Positions 41,647 to 50,400 of a stretch of DNA of 56,096 nt are shown one piece after another. Numbering within the stretch: position 1 is the first letter of the stretch; every line of letters begins with the position of its first letter. This DNA is from an uncultured Ilumatobacter sp. (GTDB lineage Bacteria; Actinomycetota; Acidimicrobiia; Acidimicrobiales; Ilumatobacteraceae). The notes below the pieces were generated by a model, which worked only from the letters and a program-made list of their open reading frames with translations, did no database searches and was not told the origin of the DNA. The DNA lies in assembly GCA_937919625.1 (NCBI GenBank), contig CALFRK010000107.1, positions 1 to 56,096 on the forward strand, written 5' to 3'. The position numbers were made by a program, and so were the translations under genes.

Positions 41647-42425
41647 AGGGCGAGCCCATTGGTGATGGCCCACTCGGCATGTTCCGCCTAGACGGCCAGG
41701 TGGCATTGGTCACCGGTGCCTCAGCCGGGCTCGGCGCCCGGTTCGCCCGCGTGCTCCATGGTGTCGGCGCCACCGTAGTTATCAGCGCCCGTCGCGCCGA
41801 ACGGCTCGAGTTGCTCGCCGAACAACTCCCGGGAGCGATCGTGATTCCCGCCGACGTGTCTGACGCCACAGACCGAGAACGGCTGGTCGCCGAAGCGCTC
41901 GAACGAGCGGGCCGCATCGATGTGCTCGTCAACAACGCCGGTATCTCGTACATCGTCGGCATCGAGGACGAGACGCTCGAGCAGTTCGAGCGGGCAATGT
42001 TGGTCAACACCACTGCGGTGTGGCACATGATCAAGCTGTGTGTACCGCAAATGGCCGAACGCGGCAGCGGCTCGATCGTCAATGTTGCGTCGATGCTGGG
42101 TCTCGTGGGCTCGACACCTATCAAGCAGGCCAACTACTGCGCCAGTAAAGGCGCCGTCGTCAACATGACGCGAGAACTTGCGGTGCAGCTGGCCCGCAAG
42201 GGCATCCGCGTCAACTCGCTGTGTCCCGGTTACTTCCCGTCAGAGATGACCGAGTCGATGGTTGGCGACGAGGGCAGCGAGCGCTACATCCGCACCTACT
42301 CCGCGATCCCGCGGATGGGCCATGTTCACGAGCTCGACGGAGCGCTGCTGCTGCTGGCCAGCGCGGCCGGGTCTTACATCACCGGCCACGCCCTGCTCGT
42401 CGACGGTGGAATGACCGCCCACTGA
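41643..42425 (+). CDS. SDR-family oxidoreductase
   Basis: A 260-residue classical short-chain dehydrogenase. The cofactor loop is TGASAGLGARFARVL, the structural motif is NNAGISY, the catalytic Ser lies in VNVASMLGLVGS, and the Tyr/Lys pair in NYCASKGAVV; the C-terminus ends GHALLVDGGMT. It is probably NAD(P)-dependent, but the substrate is unknown. The ATG at 41643 overlaps the DDAH stop, so the two are co-translated; an internal ATG at about 41679 (MFRLDGQ) is an alternative start closer to the fold. Confidence 0.9.
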   Translation: MKGEPIGDGPLGMFRLDGQVALVTGASAGLGARFARVLHGVGATVVISARRAERLELLAEQLPGAIVIPADVSDATDRERLVAEALERAGRIDVLVNNAGISYIVGIEDETLEQFERAMLVNTTAVWHMIKLCVPQMAERGSGSIVNVASMLGLVGSTPIKQANYCASKGAVVNMTRELAVQLARKGIRVNSLCPGYFPSEMTESMVGDEGSERYIRTYSAIPRMGHVHELDGALLLLASAAGSYITGHALLVDGGMTAH

Positions 42426-42474
42426 TCGACTCCGCACTCAAGGCGGATGCACATTGGGCCGATGACCTGGCAGC

Positions 42475-43470
42475 ATGGGTCTTGGCATGGACGCGACGAT
42501 GGAAACAACAACCGCGACGTCGGAGGGTACGCCGGCCGCGTCTGTCGCCGCCATCTCCACGCGGATTTCCGACTCGATCGGTCAGGTCCTTGCAGGACGT
42601 GAGGATGCGATCGACATCGCGATCGGCTGCCTGCTGTCGGGGGGCCATCTCCTGATCGAAGACATCCCGGGTGTCGGCAAGACATTGCTTGCCCAGGCGC
42701 TGGCGTCGTCAGTTGGCGGTTCGTTCCATCGAATTCAGGGCACACCCGATCTGTTGCCAGGCGATGTGACGGGCACGATGATGCCGCACGGCGACAATTT
42801 CGAACTGCGTTTTCGGGCTGGTCCGATCTTCTCGAACATCGTGGTATTCGACGAGCTCAATCGTGCCAACCCGCGCACACAGTCGGCTTTGCTCGAGGCA
42901 ACAGAGGAATCGGCTGTCACGGTCGACGGCGTCACACGCGAACTGCCATCCCTGTTCCTCTTGGTGGCAACGCAGAACCCGCTCGAGATGACCGGCACAT
43001 ACCCGCTCGGCGAGGGTGCGCTCGATCGTTTTGCGGCGGTTGTCACGCCCGGTCGCGCCAGTGCTGCCGACGAGGTCGAGGTACTCACGGGCCGTCGTGG
43101 GCGCAACCGTTTGAAGTCGGTGGTTCCCGTGGTCGATATCGCCGATGTGGTGGATGGGCGACGGGTAGTCGCCGAACTGTATGTCGCCGACCCGATCGCT
43201 CGTTATGTCGTTGCATTGCTCGACGCCACCCGCAACCATCCCAGGGTGCGACTCGGCGCCTCGACCCGAGGTGGGGTGGCACTGATCGGACTCGCCAAAG
43301 CGCGTGCCGCCATGGCCGGCCGCAACTATGTGGTGCCCGACGACGTGTCGTCGCTGGCCGAATCGGCACTGGCCCATCGCGTGATCGTGTCCGATGCCAT
43401 CGGCTCGGTGCGGGCGGGTCGCGAGGTAGTGCTCGATTGCCTCGAATCGGTGCCGGCCCCCACGGCCTGA
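42475..43470 (+). CDS. MoxR-type AAA+ ATPase
   Basis: A 331-residue AAA+ ATPase of the MoxR branch. Walker A is IPGVGKTLLAQAL, Walker B is NIVVFDELNRANP, followed by TQSALLEATEES and LFLLVATQNPLEMTGTYPLG with sensor 1, then the C-terminal lid VRLGASTRGGVALIGLAKAR. MoxR proteins act as chaperones that help metal centres or membrane complexes mature, together with DUF58 and transglutaminase partners like the one encoded 2 bp downstream. The start among ATGs at 42475, 42487 and 42499 is not certain. A 49-bp gap without recognisable signals separates it from the SDR gene. Confidence 0.92.
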   Translation: MGLGMDATMETTTATSEGTPAASVAAISTRISDSIGQVLAGREDAIDIAIGCLLSGGHLLIEDIPGVGKTLLAQALASSVGGSFHRIQGTPDLLPGDVTGTMMPHGDNFELRFRAGPIFSNIVVFDELNRANPRTQSALLEATEESAVTVDGVTRELPSLFLLVATQNPLEMTGTYPLGEGALDRFAAVVTPGRASAADEVEVLTGRRGRNRLKSVVPVVDIADVVDGRRVVAELYVADPIARYVVALLDATRNHPRVRLGASTRGGVALIGLAKARAAMAGRNYVVPDDVSSLAESALAHRVIVSDAIGSVRAGREVVLDCLESVPAPTA

Positions 43471-43471
43471 C

Positions 43472-46444
43472 ATGAGTCGACCGGTCGGAGTCTCCGCCGG
43501 TGGAACTGGCTTGCTGCTGGCATGGGTGGGGGGTGCCACGATCGCACGCCTGACGGGCGCGACTCCGGTGGTGATCATGCTGGCTGCCGGTGTGGTGCTG
43601 CTCATTGCCGCGATGTTGGCCGGACCATTGACCTTGCGATCGATCGTGGTCGGACGGATGTTGACGCCGCGGTGCGTAACCCAGGGAGAACAGTTCGCAC
43701 TGTCGCTCGAGGTGCGAACTCAGCGACCCGTCTGGATCGAGATCCGCACAGCGCAGCATGTCGTCGCAAGTGGTTGGGTGTCCGGCGGGGCCTTCAGCGG
43801 GGTGGGAGTGATGGAACAGCGCGGCGCGATCGAAGCGGTCGAAGTCCGTGTTCGATCAGCGGGTGCCACGGGTCTGATGTGGTGGGTACGGAGCTTTGAG
43901 CTTGCCGTCAATGAGCCGCTCGTAGCAGCGCGACTTCACCAGCCCGACGTCGTCATCGAACGGTCGGCTCTCGGCGAGGGCGGCGATTCCCATGGCCCCT
44001 CCGGGGCGACAGCTGGAGAGATCGATGGTGTACGACCGTGGCGTGAGGGCGATAGCGAGAAGCTCGTGCATTGGGCCTCGACCGTGCGCACGGGAGAACT
44101 CGTCGTGCACGACCACCGTGGCGACGCCGCCGAGGCATGGGTCGTCCGTGCCCGACGCGGCACCCCCGACCCAGATGTCGAGGCGGGCGCAATCCGCGCC
44201 GCGCTCGGGCAGGGGCTCCGGACAGGAGCGCGGGTCGGTGTGGCGATCGGCGACGGCGAGATCGTTCCAATCCGCGACGCTACGGCGGCAGCGCTCTGGT
44301 CGGCGCTCGCCGATCTGGGCGCCGCCCCGCAAGCAGCCAAAGCGCGCAGGTGGCGCGGATCGCCGCCAGAGCCCGAGACGACCGCGTCGGTGGCTGCCCG
44401 TTGGTGGGCAGCGGCGGCGACGTTCGTGGCCCTGGCGATGCTGAGCAGCGCGCTTGGATACAGCACCGTCGTCACGCTGATGGCCGCGATTGGCACGGTG
44501 GCAGGGGCGACAGTCACCGCTCGGTCGGTGAACACCGGCGAGCAGCCGTCGGTTTTGACTCGTGGACTGATCGGTGCCGGAGCAGTTATGGCTTTGATAC
44601 TGGTTGTCGCAGCGAGTCGGCAAATGAACGATCTGCTCGGCTTTCTGCGCGGCCCATTGGCGCAGGTCCTGATCATCTTGATCGTATTGCACGGATTCGA
44701 GTGCCTTGACCGACGCACGATTCGGGTGGGGCTCGGCATCTCATCGGTCGTTGTGATGTACGCCTCGGGGTTCCGCGTCGACGATGGCCTTGGCTGGTGG
44801 TTGCTGGCGTGGGCGATCTGTTTCGGCGTGTCCTTGTCGAAACTCTCGAATCCGACGGTCGTACTGGATTCGGCCCGGCGTTCATCCGCCGCCCGGCTCG
44901 GGTTGGCGCGATGGTTGCCAACGGCGATCGCCCTTGGCGGCGGGTTGGCGGCGACGGCTCTGATCCTCATCGCCGTGCCAGTGCCCAGCGGTCCGGCAAA
45001 CCTGACGTTGCCGACCTTCATCGAGGACGCTGACGATGTTGGCCTGCCAGGGGCGATCGCCGGCCCCGACGGTGAGGCGCGAGACGTTGGCGACACTCCC
45101 GAACCGGGCGAGCCGTCCCGGGCCCAGGCCGGGCAACCCGGCGGGTACACCGGATTTGCGCAGCAGATGGATACCTCTGTGCGCGGCGACCTCAGTGACA
45201 AAGTGGTGATGCGAGTGCGGGCACCCGAGCCCGACTTTTGGCGTGGCCAGACATTCGCCAAATTCGACGGTCGAAGCTGGTACGCCGACGACGAGATTGG
45301 GGTGCGGCGCGACGGTCTGAACATCGAGGTCCCTTCCGGAATCGGCGACATCGGCCTCGCAGACGATGTTGTGATCGAGCGATTTGTGCAGACCTACTAC
45401 CTCGAGGTCGATATGCCAAATCTTGTGTTTCACGCCAACCGACCGCTGCAAGTGATCATCGATGCCGACGTTTGGACGCGACCCGACGGTGCGATCCGCG
45501 CCTCGACCGTGCTGCCAGAGGGTTCGATCTACACGGTTGTTTCAGGGCGCGCCCGGGTCGACGCAGCGATGCTCGCCCGCCAGGGCCTGATCGGGTCGCG
45601 GCTGACTGGCCCCGGTCGTCAGGCGCTGGGTCGCTACTTGGAGTTGCCGGTTTCGACAACGCCAGAGACGGTCGCCTTGGCGAACGAACTGGCGCGCGGC
45701 CAAACATCGACGTACGGAGTCGTGAGGGCGTATGAGAGCTGGATGGCCGAGAATGTTGAGTACGACCTCGATGCTCCGTTGCCCGGCGTCGGCGAGGACG
45801 CGGTGCACGACTTTTTGTTCGACTCGCAACTTGGCTTTTGCGAACAGATCGCCAGCTCACTCACGATCATGCTGCGAACCCAAGGTGTGCCTGCTCGATT
45901 GGTGACCGGTTACTTGCCCGGATCGCGCGATCGGATCGCCGGAGTATTCGAGGTCAAGGCGAGCGATGCCCATGCCTGGGTCGAGGTGTGGTTTCCAGAA
46001 ACCGGGTGGCAGGCGTTCGATCCGACGGCCACCGTGCCACTGTCGGCCAACGCCAAGATCAAGTCTGTTGGTTCCGACCTGGCCGAAGGTGCCGGCGACT
46101 ATCTCCGTACCCACCGACTTCAAATTGCATTGGCGGTCGGATTTGGGTTCATGGCGCTGGCTGCCGTGGCGGCGATTCGTGAGCTTCGGTATCGGCGCAG
46201 GCGCGGCCGCTGGGGTGTGCTGCAAGACCGCTTCAACGGTGCGGCCGAACGCCATGGAGCTGCCGTCGGGTTGCCCAATCCACGGCTCGCTCTCGTGTGG
46301 ACCGAGGAGGACACCGTCGATGTGGCGCGGCTCGTCGCCGAACGTCTCGATCGGGTCGTCTTCGACCCGGACTTCGTCGACGACAGCGACGTGTTCGCAG
46401 AGACCAGCAAACTCGTCGGGTCGCTGTCGCGTCCGCATCGATAA
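43472..46444 (+). CDS. DUF58 domain fused to a TgpA-like membrane transglutaminase
   Basis: A 990-residue membrane protein joining two functions that are usually separate genes. Residues 1-60 hold two hydrophobic segments; residues about 180-240 have the DUF58 signature EIDGVRPWREGDSEKLVHWA. Residues about 310-520 contain about seven membrane helices, as in TgpA. Residues about 700-870 are an extracytoplasmic transglutaminase core: Cys 790 in LGFCEQIAS, His 834 in DAHAWVEVWF, Asp 850 in AFDPTAT. A final helix near 890 and a basic cytosolic tail follow. It lies 2 bp after the MoxR gene, so the pair forms one unit. Such systems are thought to shape the cell envelope; the true substrate is unknown. 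Confidence 0.88.
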   Translation: MSRPVGVSAGGTGLLLAWVGGATIARLTGATPVVIMLAAGVVLLIAAMLAGPLTLRSIVVGRMLTPRCVTQGEQFALSLEVRTQRPVWIEIRTAQHVVASGWVSGGAFSGVGVMEQRGAIEAVEVRVRSAGATGLMWWVRSFELAVNEPLVAARLHQPDVVIERSALGEGGDSHGPSGATAGEIDGVRPWREGDSEKLVHWASTVRTGELVVHDHRGDAAEAWVVRARRGTPDPDVEAGAIRAALGQGLRTGARVGVAIGDGEIVPIRDATAAALWSALADLGAAPQAAKARRWRGSPPEPETTASVAARWWAAAATFVALAMLSSALGYSTVVTLMAAIGTVAGATVTARSVNTGEQPSVLTRGLIGAGAVMALILVVAASRQMNDLLGFLRGPLAQVLIILIVLHGFECLDRRTIRVGLGISSVVVMYASGFRVDDGLGWWLLAWAICFGVSLSKLSNPTVVLDSARRSSAARLGLARWLPTAIALGGGLAATALILIAVPVPSGPANLTLPTFIEDADDVGLPGAIAGPDGEARDVGDTPEPGEPSRAQAGQPGGYTGFAQQMDTSVRGDLSDKVVMRVRAPEPDFWRGQTFAKFDGRSWYADDEIGVRRDGLNIEVPSGIGDIGLADDVVIERFVQTYYLEVDMPNLVFHANRPLQVIIDADVWTRPDGAIRASTVLPEGSIYTVVSGRARVDAAMLARQGLIGSRLTGPGRQALGRYLELPVSTTPETVALANELARGQTSTYGVVRAYESWMAENVEYDLDAPLPGVGEDAVHDFLFDSQLGFCEQIASSLTIMLRTQGVPARLVTGYLPGSRDRIAGVFEVKASDAHAWVEVWFPETGWQAFDPTATVPLSANAKIKSVGSDLAEGAGDYLRTHRLQIALAVGFGFMALAAVAAIRELRYRRRRGRWGVLQDRFNGAAERHGAAVGLPNPRLALVWTEEDTVDVARLVAERLDRVVFDPDFVDDSDVFAETSKLVGSLSRPHR

Positions 46445-46453
46445 CCTCGCTGG

Positions 46454-47659
46454 GTGCAGCGCTCTCGGGTTCTTCTGTTCGGTCTGATGACCGCTGTGAT
46501 GGCCTCCGGGTACGGCGTGATGTTCACCGTGCTCGACGACTTCCGCGACGAATACGGCATCGAAGCACAGTGGTTGGGTGTAATCGTCGGAGTCGGCTTC
46601 TTCTCGTCGTTCCTCGCCCAGATCTTTCTCGCTCCGGTAGCCGACCACGGCCATGCTCGCAAACTCGTAGTGGCGGGATTGCTGCTAAACATCGTTGGCT
46701 TGCTCACGATGGCCTTCGGCGAGTCGTTGGGCCCGCTGCTGATCGGCCGTTTCGTGTCTGGGATCGGTATCGGTATGGCGTTCCCGGCGATCAGGCGAAT
46801 CGTCATCAACGCCGACCCTGAGAACCTCGGCAACAATGTCGGCTTGCTGCTGTCGGCCGATGTGGCCGGGTTCGCGGCGGGGCCCGCCCTCTCGGCGCTG
46901 ATGGTGCCGACGCTCGGACTGTCGGCACCGTTCCTCACGATCTCCGCCTTGTCCATGTGCTGCTTGCCTGTTGTGTTGCGCGTGCCAATCTTGGAATCGA
47001 CGCAAACCGAGGGCCCACATGCGCGATACGCATTCGACCTGCTGCGCAACCGAGCGATGGTTGCGGCACTGCTGATGGGTTCTTGTCTGTTCTTGATGAT
47101 CGGCACTTTTGATTCGCTGTGGGCGGTTGTTCTCGACGATCTCGACGCCAGCGAAGTGACCGCCAACATGGGCATCACAATCTTCGCACTGCCGCTGATC
47201 TTGCTCGGCGCATATGGGGGCCGCCTGGCGCAACGCGTCGGCCCGTTTCGGCTTGGCCCGTTGGGTCTGCTGCTCGGCGCCGGGTTCGTTCTGCTGTACG
47301 GGTTCATGCCGACCGGCCTGACGATGCTCGCGGTCGGTGTGCTCAACGCCACCAGCGACGGCCTGACAGCGTCCAGCACGGCGGTTGCCGTTGGGCTTGT
47401 GGCGCCCTCAGAACGTCAGGCCGGCGCCCAGGGCATGCTCGGTGCTGCTGAGACACTGACCGGAGGCGTGACCGCCGTGCTGGCAGGTGTGTTGTACTCG
47501 GCTGGCGGGCGAGTGTTGGCGTTCTCGATGACTTCGGCACTGATGGCGATCATGGCGTGCAGTGCCTACGTGCTGGCGGGACCGGAGTACCGGACCCGTC
47601 GCGGCCCCGAACGTGAGCTGTCACCTGAGCCGGTCAGTGCCGTGACCGGTCACGCCTGA
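46454..47659 (+). CDS. MFS transporter
   Basis: A 401-residue inner-membrane protein with about 12 hydrophobic helices and the MFS loop motif VADHGHARKLVVAG between helices 2 and 3. RFVSGIGIGMAFPAIRRIVI forms the fourth helix region, and the second half begins near LLRNRAMVAALLMGSCLFLM. It starts with a GTG 9 bp after the DUF58-transglutaminase stop and may be co-transcribed with it. Drug-efflux-type relatives are the nearest by eye; the substrate is unknown. It converges on the acyl-CoA synthetase gene with a 49-bp gap. Confidence 0.88.
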   Translation: MQRSRVLLFGLMTAVMASGYGVMFTVLDDFRDEYGIEAQWLGVIVGVGFFSSFLAQIFLAPVADHGHARKLVVAGLLLNIVGLLTMAFGESLGPLLIGRFVSGIGIGMAFPAIRRIVINADPENLGNNVGLLLSADVAGFAAGPALSALMVPTLGLSAPFLTISALSMCCLPVVLRVPILESTQTEGPHARYAFDLLRNRAMVAALLMGSCLFLMIGTFDSLWAVVLDDLDASEVTANMGITIFALPLILLGAYGGRLAQRVGPFRLGPLGLLLGAGFVLLYGFMPTGLTMLAVGVLNATSDGLTASSTAVAVGLVAPSERQAGAQGMLGAAETLTGGVTAVLAGVLYSAGGRVLAFSMTSALMAIMACSAYVLAGPEYRTRRGPERELSPEPVSAVTGHA

Positions 47660-47708
47660 TGGCTGTTTCCTGGTTCGGTGGCGTTGTCCGATTCGAACCA
47701 AAATGCCG

Positions 47709-49154
47709 TCAGCTTTGTTCTCCAGCAAGCAGCGACCTGCGTACTTTGCCGGCGTCGTCGCGCACCGGCTCGTCGACGAAGCCGTAGTCGTCGGGGCATT
47801 TGTAGGTGACAAGGCGTTCGGCCATGTGAGCCCGAAGCGCTTCTACGCTGACGCCGCCGGGTGCGTCGACCACGGCGTACACGCGCTGTCCGAGGTCGTT
47901 GTCGGGCACGCCGATCACCGCGCAGCTGCGCACTGCAGGGTGCTCGTCGAGGGCATGCTCGACCTCGGCGGGATAGATGTTGGCGCCTCCGCGCAGGATC
48001 AGGTCCTTGCGGCGATCGGCCAGATAGACATAGCCGTCGGCGTCCATCGAACCCATATCCCCGAGGCTCTCCCACTCGGTGTCGGCGAGCTGTTTCGGGT
48101 CGGCGCCGAGATAGCGGTAGGTCGAGCCCTGCCCACCGTCGGCGAGCATGTAAATCTCACCGATCTCGCCAGGTGGAAGATCTTCGCCGTTGTCACCCAC
48201 GACCTTGATCTGGCCGACGATCGGTCGTCCGACCGAGCCGTAGTGCTCGAGCCATTCGCGCCCGGTGATCCATGTGATCGCCTGCACCTCGGTACCGGCG
48301 TACAACTCGCACAGAACGTCGGCGCCAACCCATTCGATCCACTCCTCCTTCAGCCAAGGTGGGCACGGTGCGGCCATGTGGACAGCGATCTCGAGCGACG
48401 ACATGTCGGCGGCGGCGCGCACCTCTTTTGGCAGCTTCCAGATCCGGGCCATCATCGTGGGCACCAGGTACAGGTACTTCGGTCGATGATGAGTAACGGC
48501 CTCTAGTACGAGTTCTGGCACGAACCGCGGGAAGTTGATCACGTGGTTGCCCGACACCAGCGCCAGTGACGAGGTCAAAAATGGGGCGTTGTGATAAAGG
48601 ACACCTGGGATCACGCACACCGAGCGAGAGGGAAGATGAAACCGGGCCGCCTCGGTGTCGAACACACCAGGGTTGGTGGCGAGGATGATCTTCGGTCGGC
48701 CGGTGCTGCCGCCAGACGTCGGCGCCTTCCAATAAGTACTGACCGCATCGGGGAGCTGGCCGTCGCTGAGCGCCGGGTCGGGTTCGTACCCGATCGGCAC
48801 GCAGGTGCGGTTAGTGATCCGTTCCGAAGCGACACCGATCACGAGCTTCGAGTCGGCGAGTTCGACGATTTCTTCCAGTTCGCGGCCGGGCAGCTTGGCC
48901 GACACGGGCTGCGGGGTCGCCCCCAGCTTCCAGACGGCAAACGCCGACTCGAAGAACGTGGTCGAGTTCGGCAGGGCGATCGTGACCAGATCGTCGGGTT
49001 TGACGCCCATCTCCGCGAATGCCCTGGCGAGACGGTTTGTGCGCCGATCGAACTCCTGCCAGCTGACTGTGACATCGCCGCACGTGAGTGCTGGGTCGTG
49101 TGGTCGTTCGCTCGCGTGCATCGTGATCGCCCGCGATATCGACATCAGCCCCAT
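47709..49154 (-). CDS. AMP-dependent acyl-CoA synthetase/ligase
   Basis: A 481-residue member of the ANL superfamily that activates a carboxylic acid as acyl-AMP and then acyl-CoA. The phosphate loop is APTSGGSTGRPKII, the A5-type segment is ELYAGTEVQAI, the hinge and A8 motif are YLADRRKDLILRGGANIYPA, and the catalytic Lys lies in DDAGKVRRSLL near the C-terminus. It is shorter than most family members but complete. Acid type is not predictable; the relatives include steroid- and fatty-acid-CoA ligases of actinobacteria. The 130-bp gap to the channel gene holds nothing recognised. Confidence 0.9.
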   Translation of the reverse strand: MGLMSISRAITMHASERPHDPALTCGDVTVSWQEFDRRTNRLARAFAEMGVKPDDLVTIALPNSTTFFESAFAVWKLGATPQPVSAKLPGRELEEIVELADSKLVIGVASERITNRTCVPIGYEPDPALSDGQLPDAVSTYWKAPTSGGSTGRPKIILATNPGVFDTEAARFHLPSRSVCVIPGVLYHNAPFLTSSLALVSGNHVINFPRFVPELVLEAVTHHRPKYLYLVPTMMARIWKLPKEVRAAADMSSLEIAVHMAAPCPPWLKEEWIEWVGADVLCELYAGTEVQAITWITGREWLEHYGSVGRPIVGQIKVVGDNGEDLPPGEIGEIYMLADGGQGSTYRYLGADPKQLADTEWESLGDMGSMDADGYVYLADRRKDLILRGGANIYPAEVEHALDEHPAVRSCAVIGVPDNDLGQRVYAVVDAPGGVSVEALRAHMAERLVTYKCPDDYGFVDEPVRDDAGKVRRSLLAGEQS

Positions 49155-49284
49155 GTCGCGATCGTAGAACGGAATGGTTTCGGGAAACCCATCGGATCGG
49201 TTGCTGCGCCCGTTTTGATTCGCACCGATCCCACGTGACGATTGGCGCCGCTCGCTGATCGGCTCACGCTCCGGGCCGATTCGG

Positions 49285-50370
49285 TCAGGCGAGGTCGTGG
49301 TCGGCCGACCAGCTGCGGACTGTGCTGTCGATCGACCAGAAGCCCCTCGGGCACAGCAGATCGTCGATCAGGTATTCCATCGCGGGGGCAAACGTCTGGC
49401 GCGCAGTGCGGGTGTATGCCATGGCTTCTTCGAAGGGACGCAGCTCGAACCCGTGGGCGGTCAGCTCGGTGTATAGGTTGCGGAAGAGCGGCGCCGTCGA
49501 GCCTGTTCCATCGTCCTGATAGGCGCTGAGGTCGACACCCTGGGTCATTTCTCTGAAGACCGCCTCGGCGCGTCGGAGGAACCAATAGGCGTTGCCGTCG
49601 GTCGCCCCCATGATGATCTGGGCATGCAGGGCGGCGTCGCACAGCAGCCCCAGCGCCGTCACCCAGTTCTGGCGTTGATCGTGAGATCGAAACATCGCCA
49701 GCAACGGCACGGTCGAATGTGTTTCGAGGATGCCGGCCGCCCAGTCTTCCCAGCGTTCGAACTGTGCGTCGACCTTCTTGGGGTCGGCATCGGGGGCCCA
49801 CGCCATGACTAGCTCAGTGGGTGTGATTCGTTTGGTCCCGCCGGCGTCGAGTGTCATCAGCGTACGCTCGCGGTCGGAGTAGGCGGAGTACAACGACGGC
49901 AGATAACCGACCACGAGGGCGATCGTGATGACACCGACGAACGCCTCGAGGATCGCCCCGATGCGGGGGATCAGTTCGGTCGGCACGATCTCACCAAAGC
50001 CAACGGTGAAAAAGATCACGCCCGAGTAGTACGAGGCGTCGCCGAATCCTCCGATCGTGGTGATATCTCCCATCCCCCACCAGATCAGGCCGAACCCGAG
50101 CACCTGCAGCAACGCCCACGCGAACAGCAGCTCGATCAGCAGCAGTGGGCCGAAGACCGACAACATCCGTTCGCGCCCCGTCGAGTCATCGGGTAGTCGG
50201 CGCGCAACCGACCGGACAGCGACGAAGGTCGAGCGGCCGATAATTCGAGACGGCCACCAGCGGGCGTACGACGTGTAGGTGGAGACGAGCGTGTTGACGA
50301 GATCGGCGAGCGAGAACAGCACTAGCAATGTCCCACCGATCACGGCCACGAGTTCGATCACCTGGTTCAC
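49285..50370 (-). CDS. Two-TM potassium-channel-like protein with large cytosolic domain
   Basis: A 361-residue protein with an N-terminal helix (VIELVAVIGGTLLVLFSLAD), a second helix (VFGPLLLIELLFAWALLQVL) and a channel pore: the pore helix SYYSGVIFF leads into the filter TVGFGE (residues 122-127), then a final helix GAILEAFVGVITIALVVGYL. T-V-G-F-G is a K+-selectivity filter variant (TVGYG in most). About 200 cytosolic residues follow with no recognised RCK domain; they include EDWAAGILETHSTVPLLAMF and several helical stretches. The start is the GTG at 50370, because earlier frame overlaps the divergent gene at 50401. Family naming beyond 'ion channel' is not safe. Confidence 0.8.
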   Translation of the reverse strand: MNQVIELVAVIGGTLLVLFSLADLVNTLVSTYTSYARWWPSRIIGRSTFVAVRSVARRLPDDSTGRERMLSVFGPLLLIELLFAWALLQVLGFGLIWWGMGDITTIGGFGDASYYSGVIFFTVGFGEIVPTELIPRIGAILEAFVGVITIALVVGYLPSLYSAYSDRERTLMTLDAGGTKRITPTELVMAWAPDADPKKVDAQFERWEDWAAGILETHSTVPLLAMFRSHDQRQNWVTALGLLCDAALHAQIIMGATDGNAYWFLRRAEAVFREMTQGVDLSAYQDDGTGSTAPLFRNLYTELTAHGFELRPFEEAMAYTRTARQTFAPAMEYLIDDLLCPRGFWSIDSTVRSWSADHDLA

Positions 50371-50400
50371 AGTAGATGCAGGTAGATAGTGTCCCGTGGC

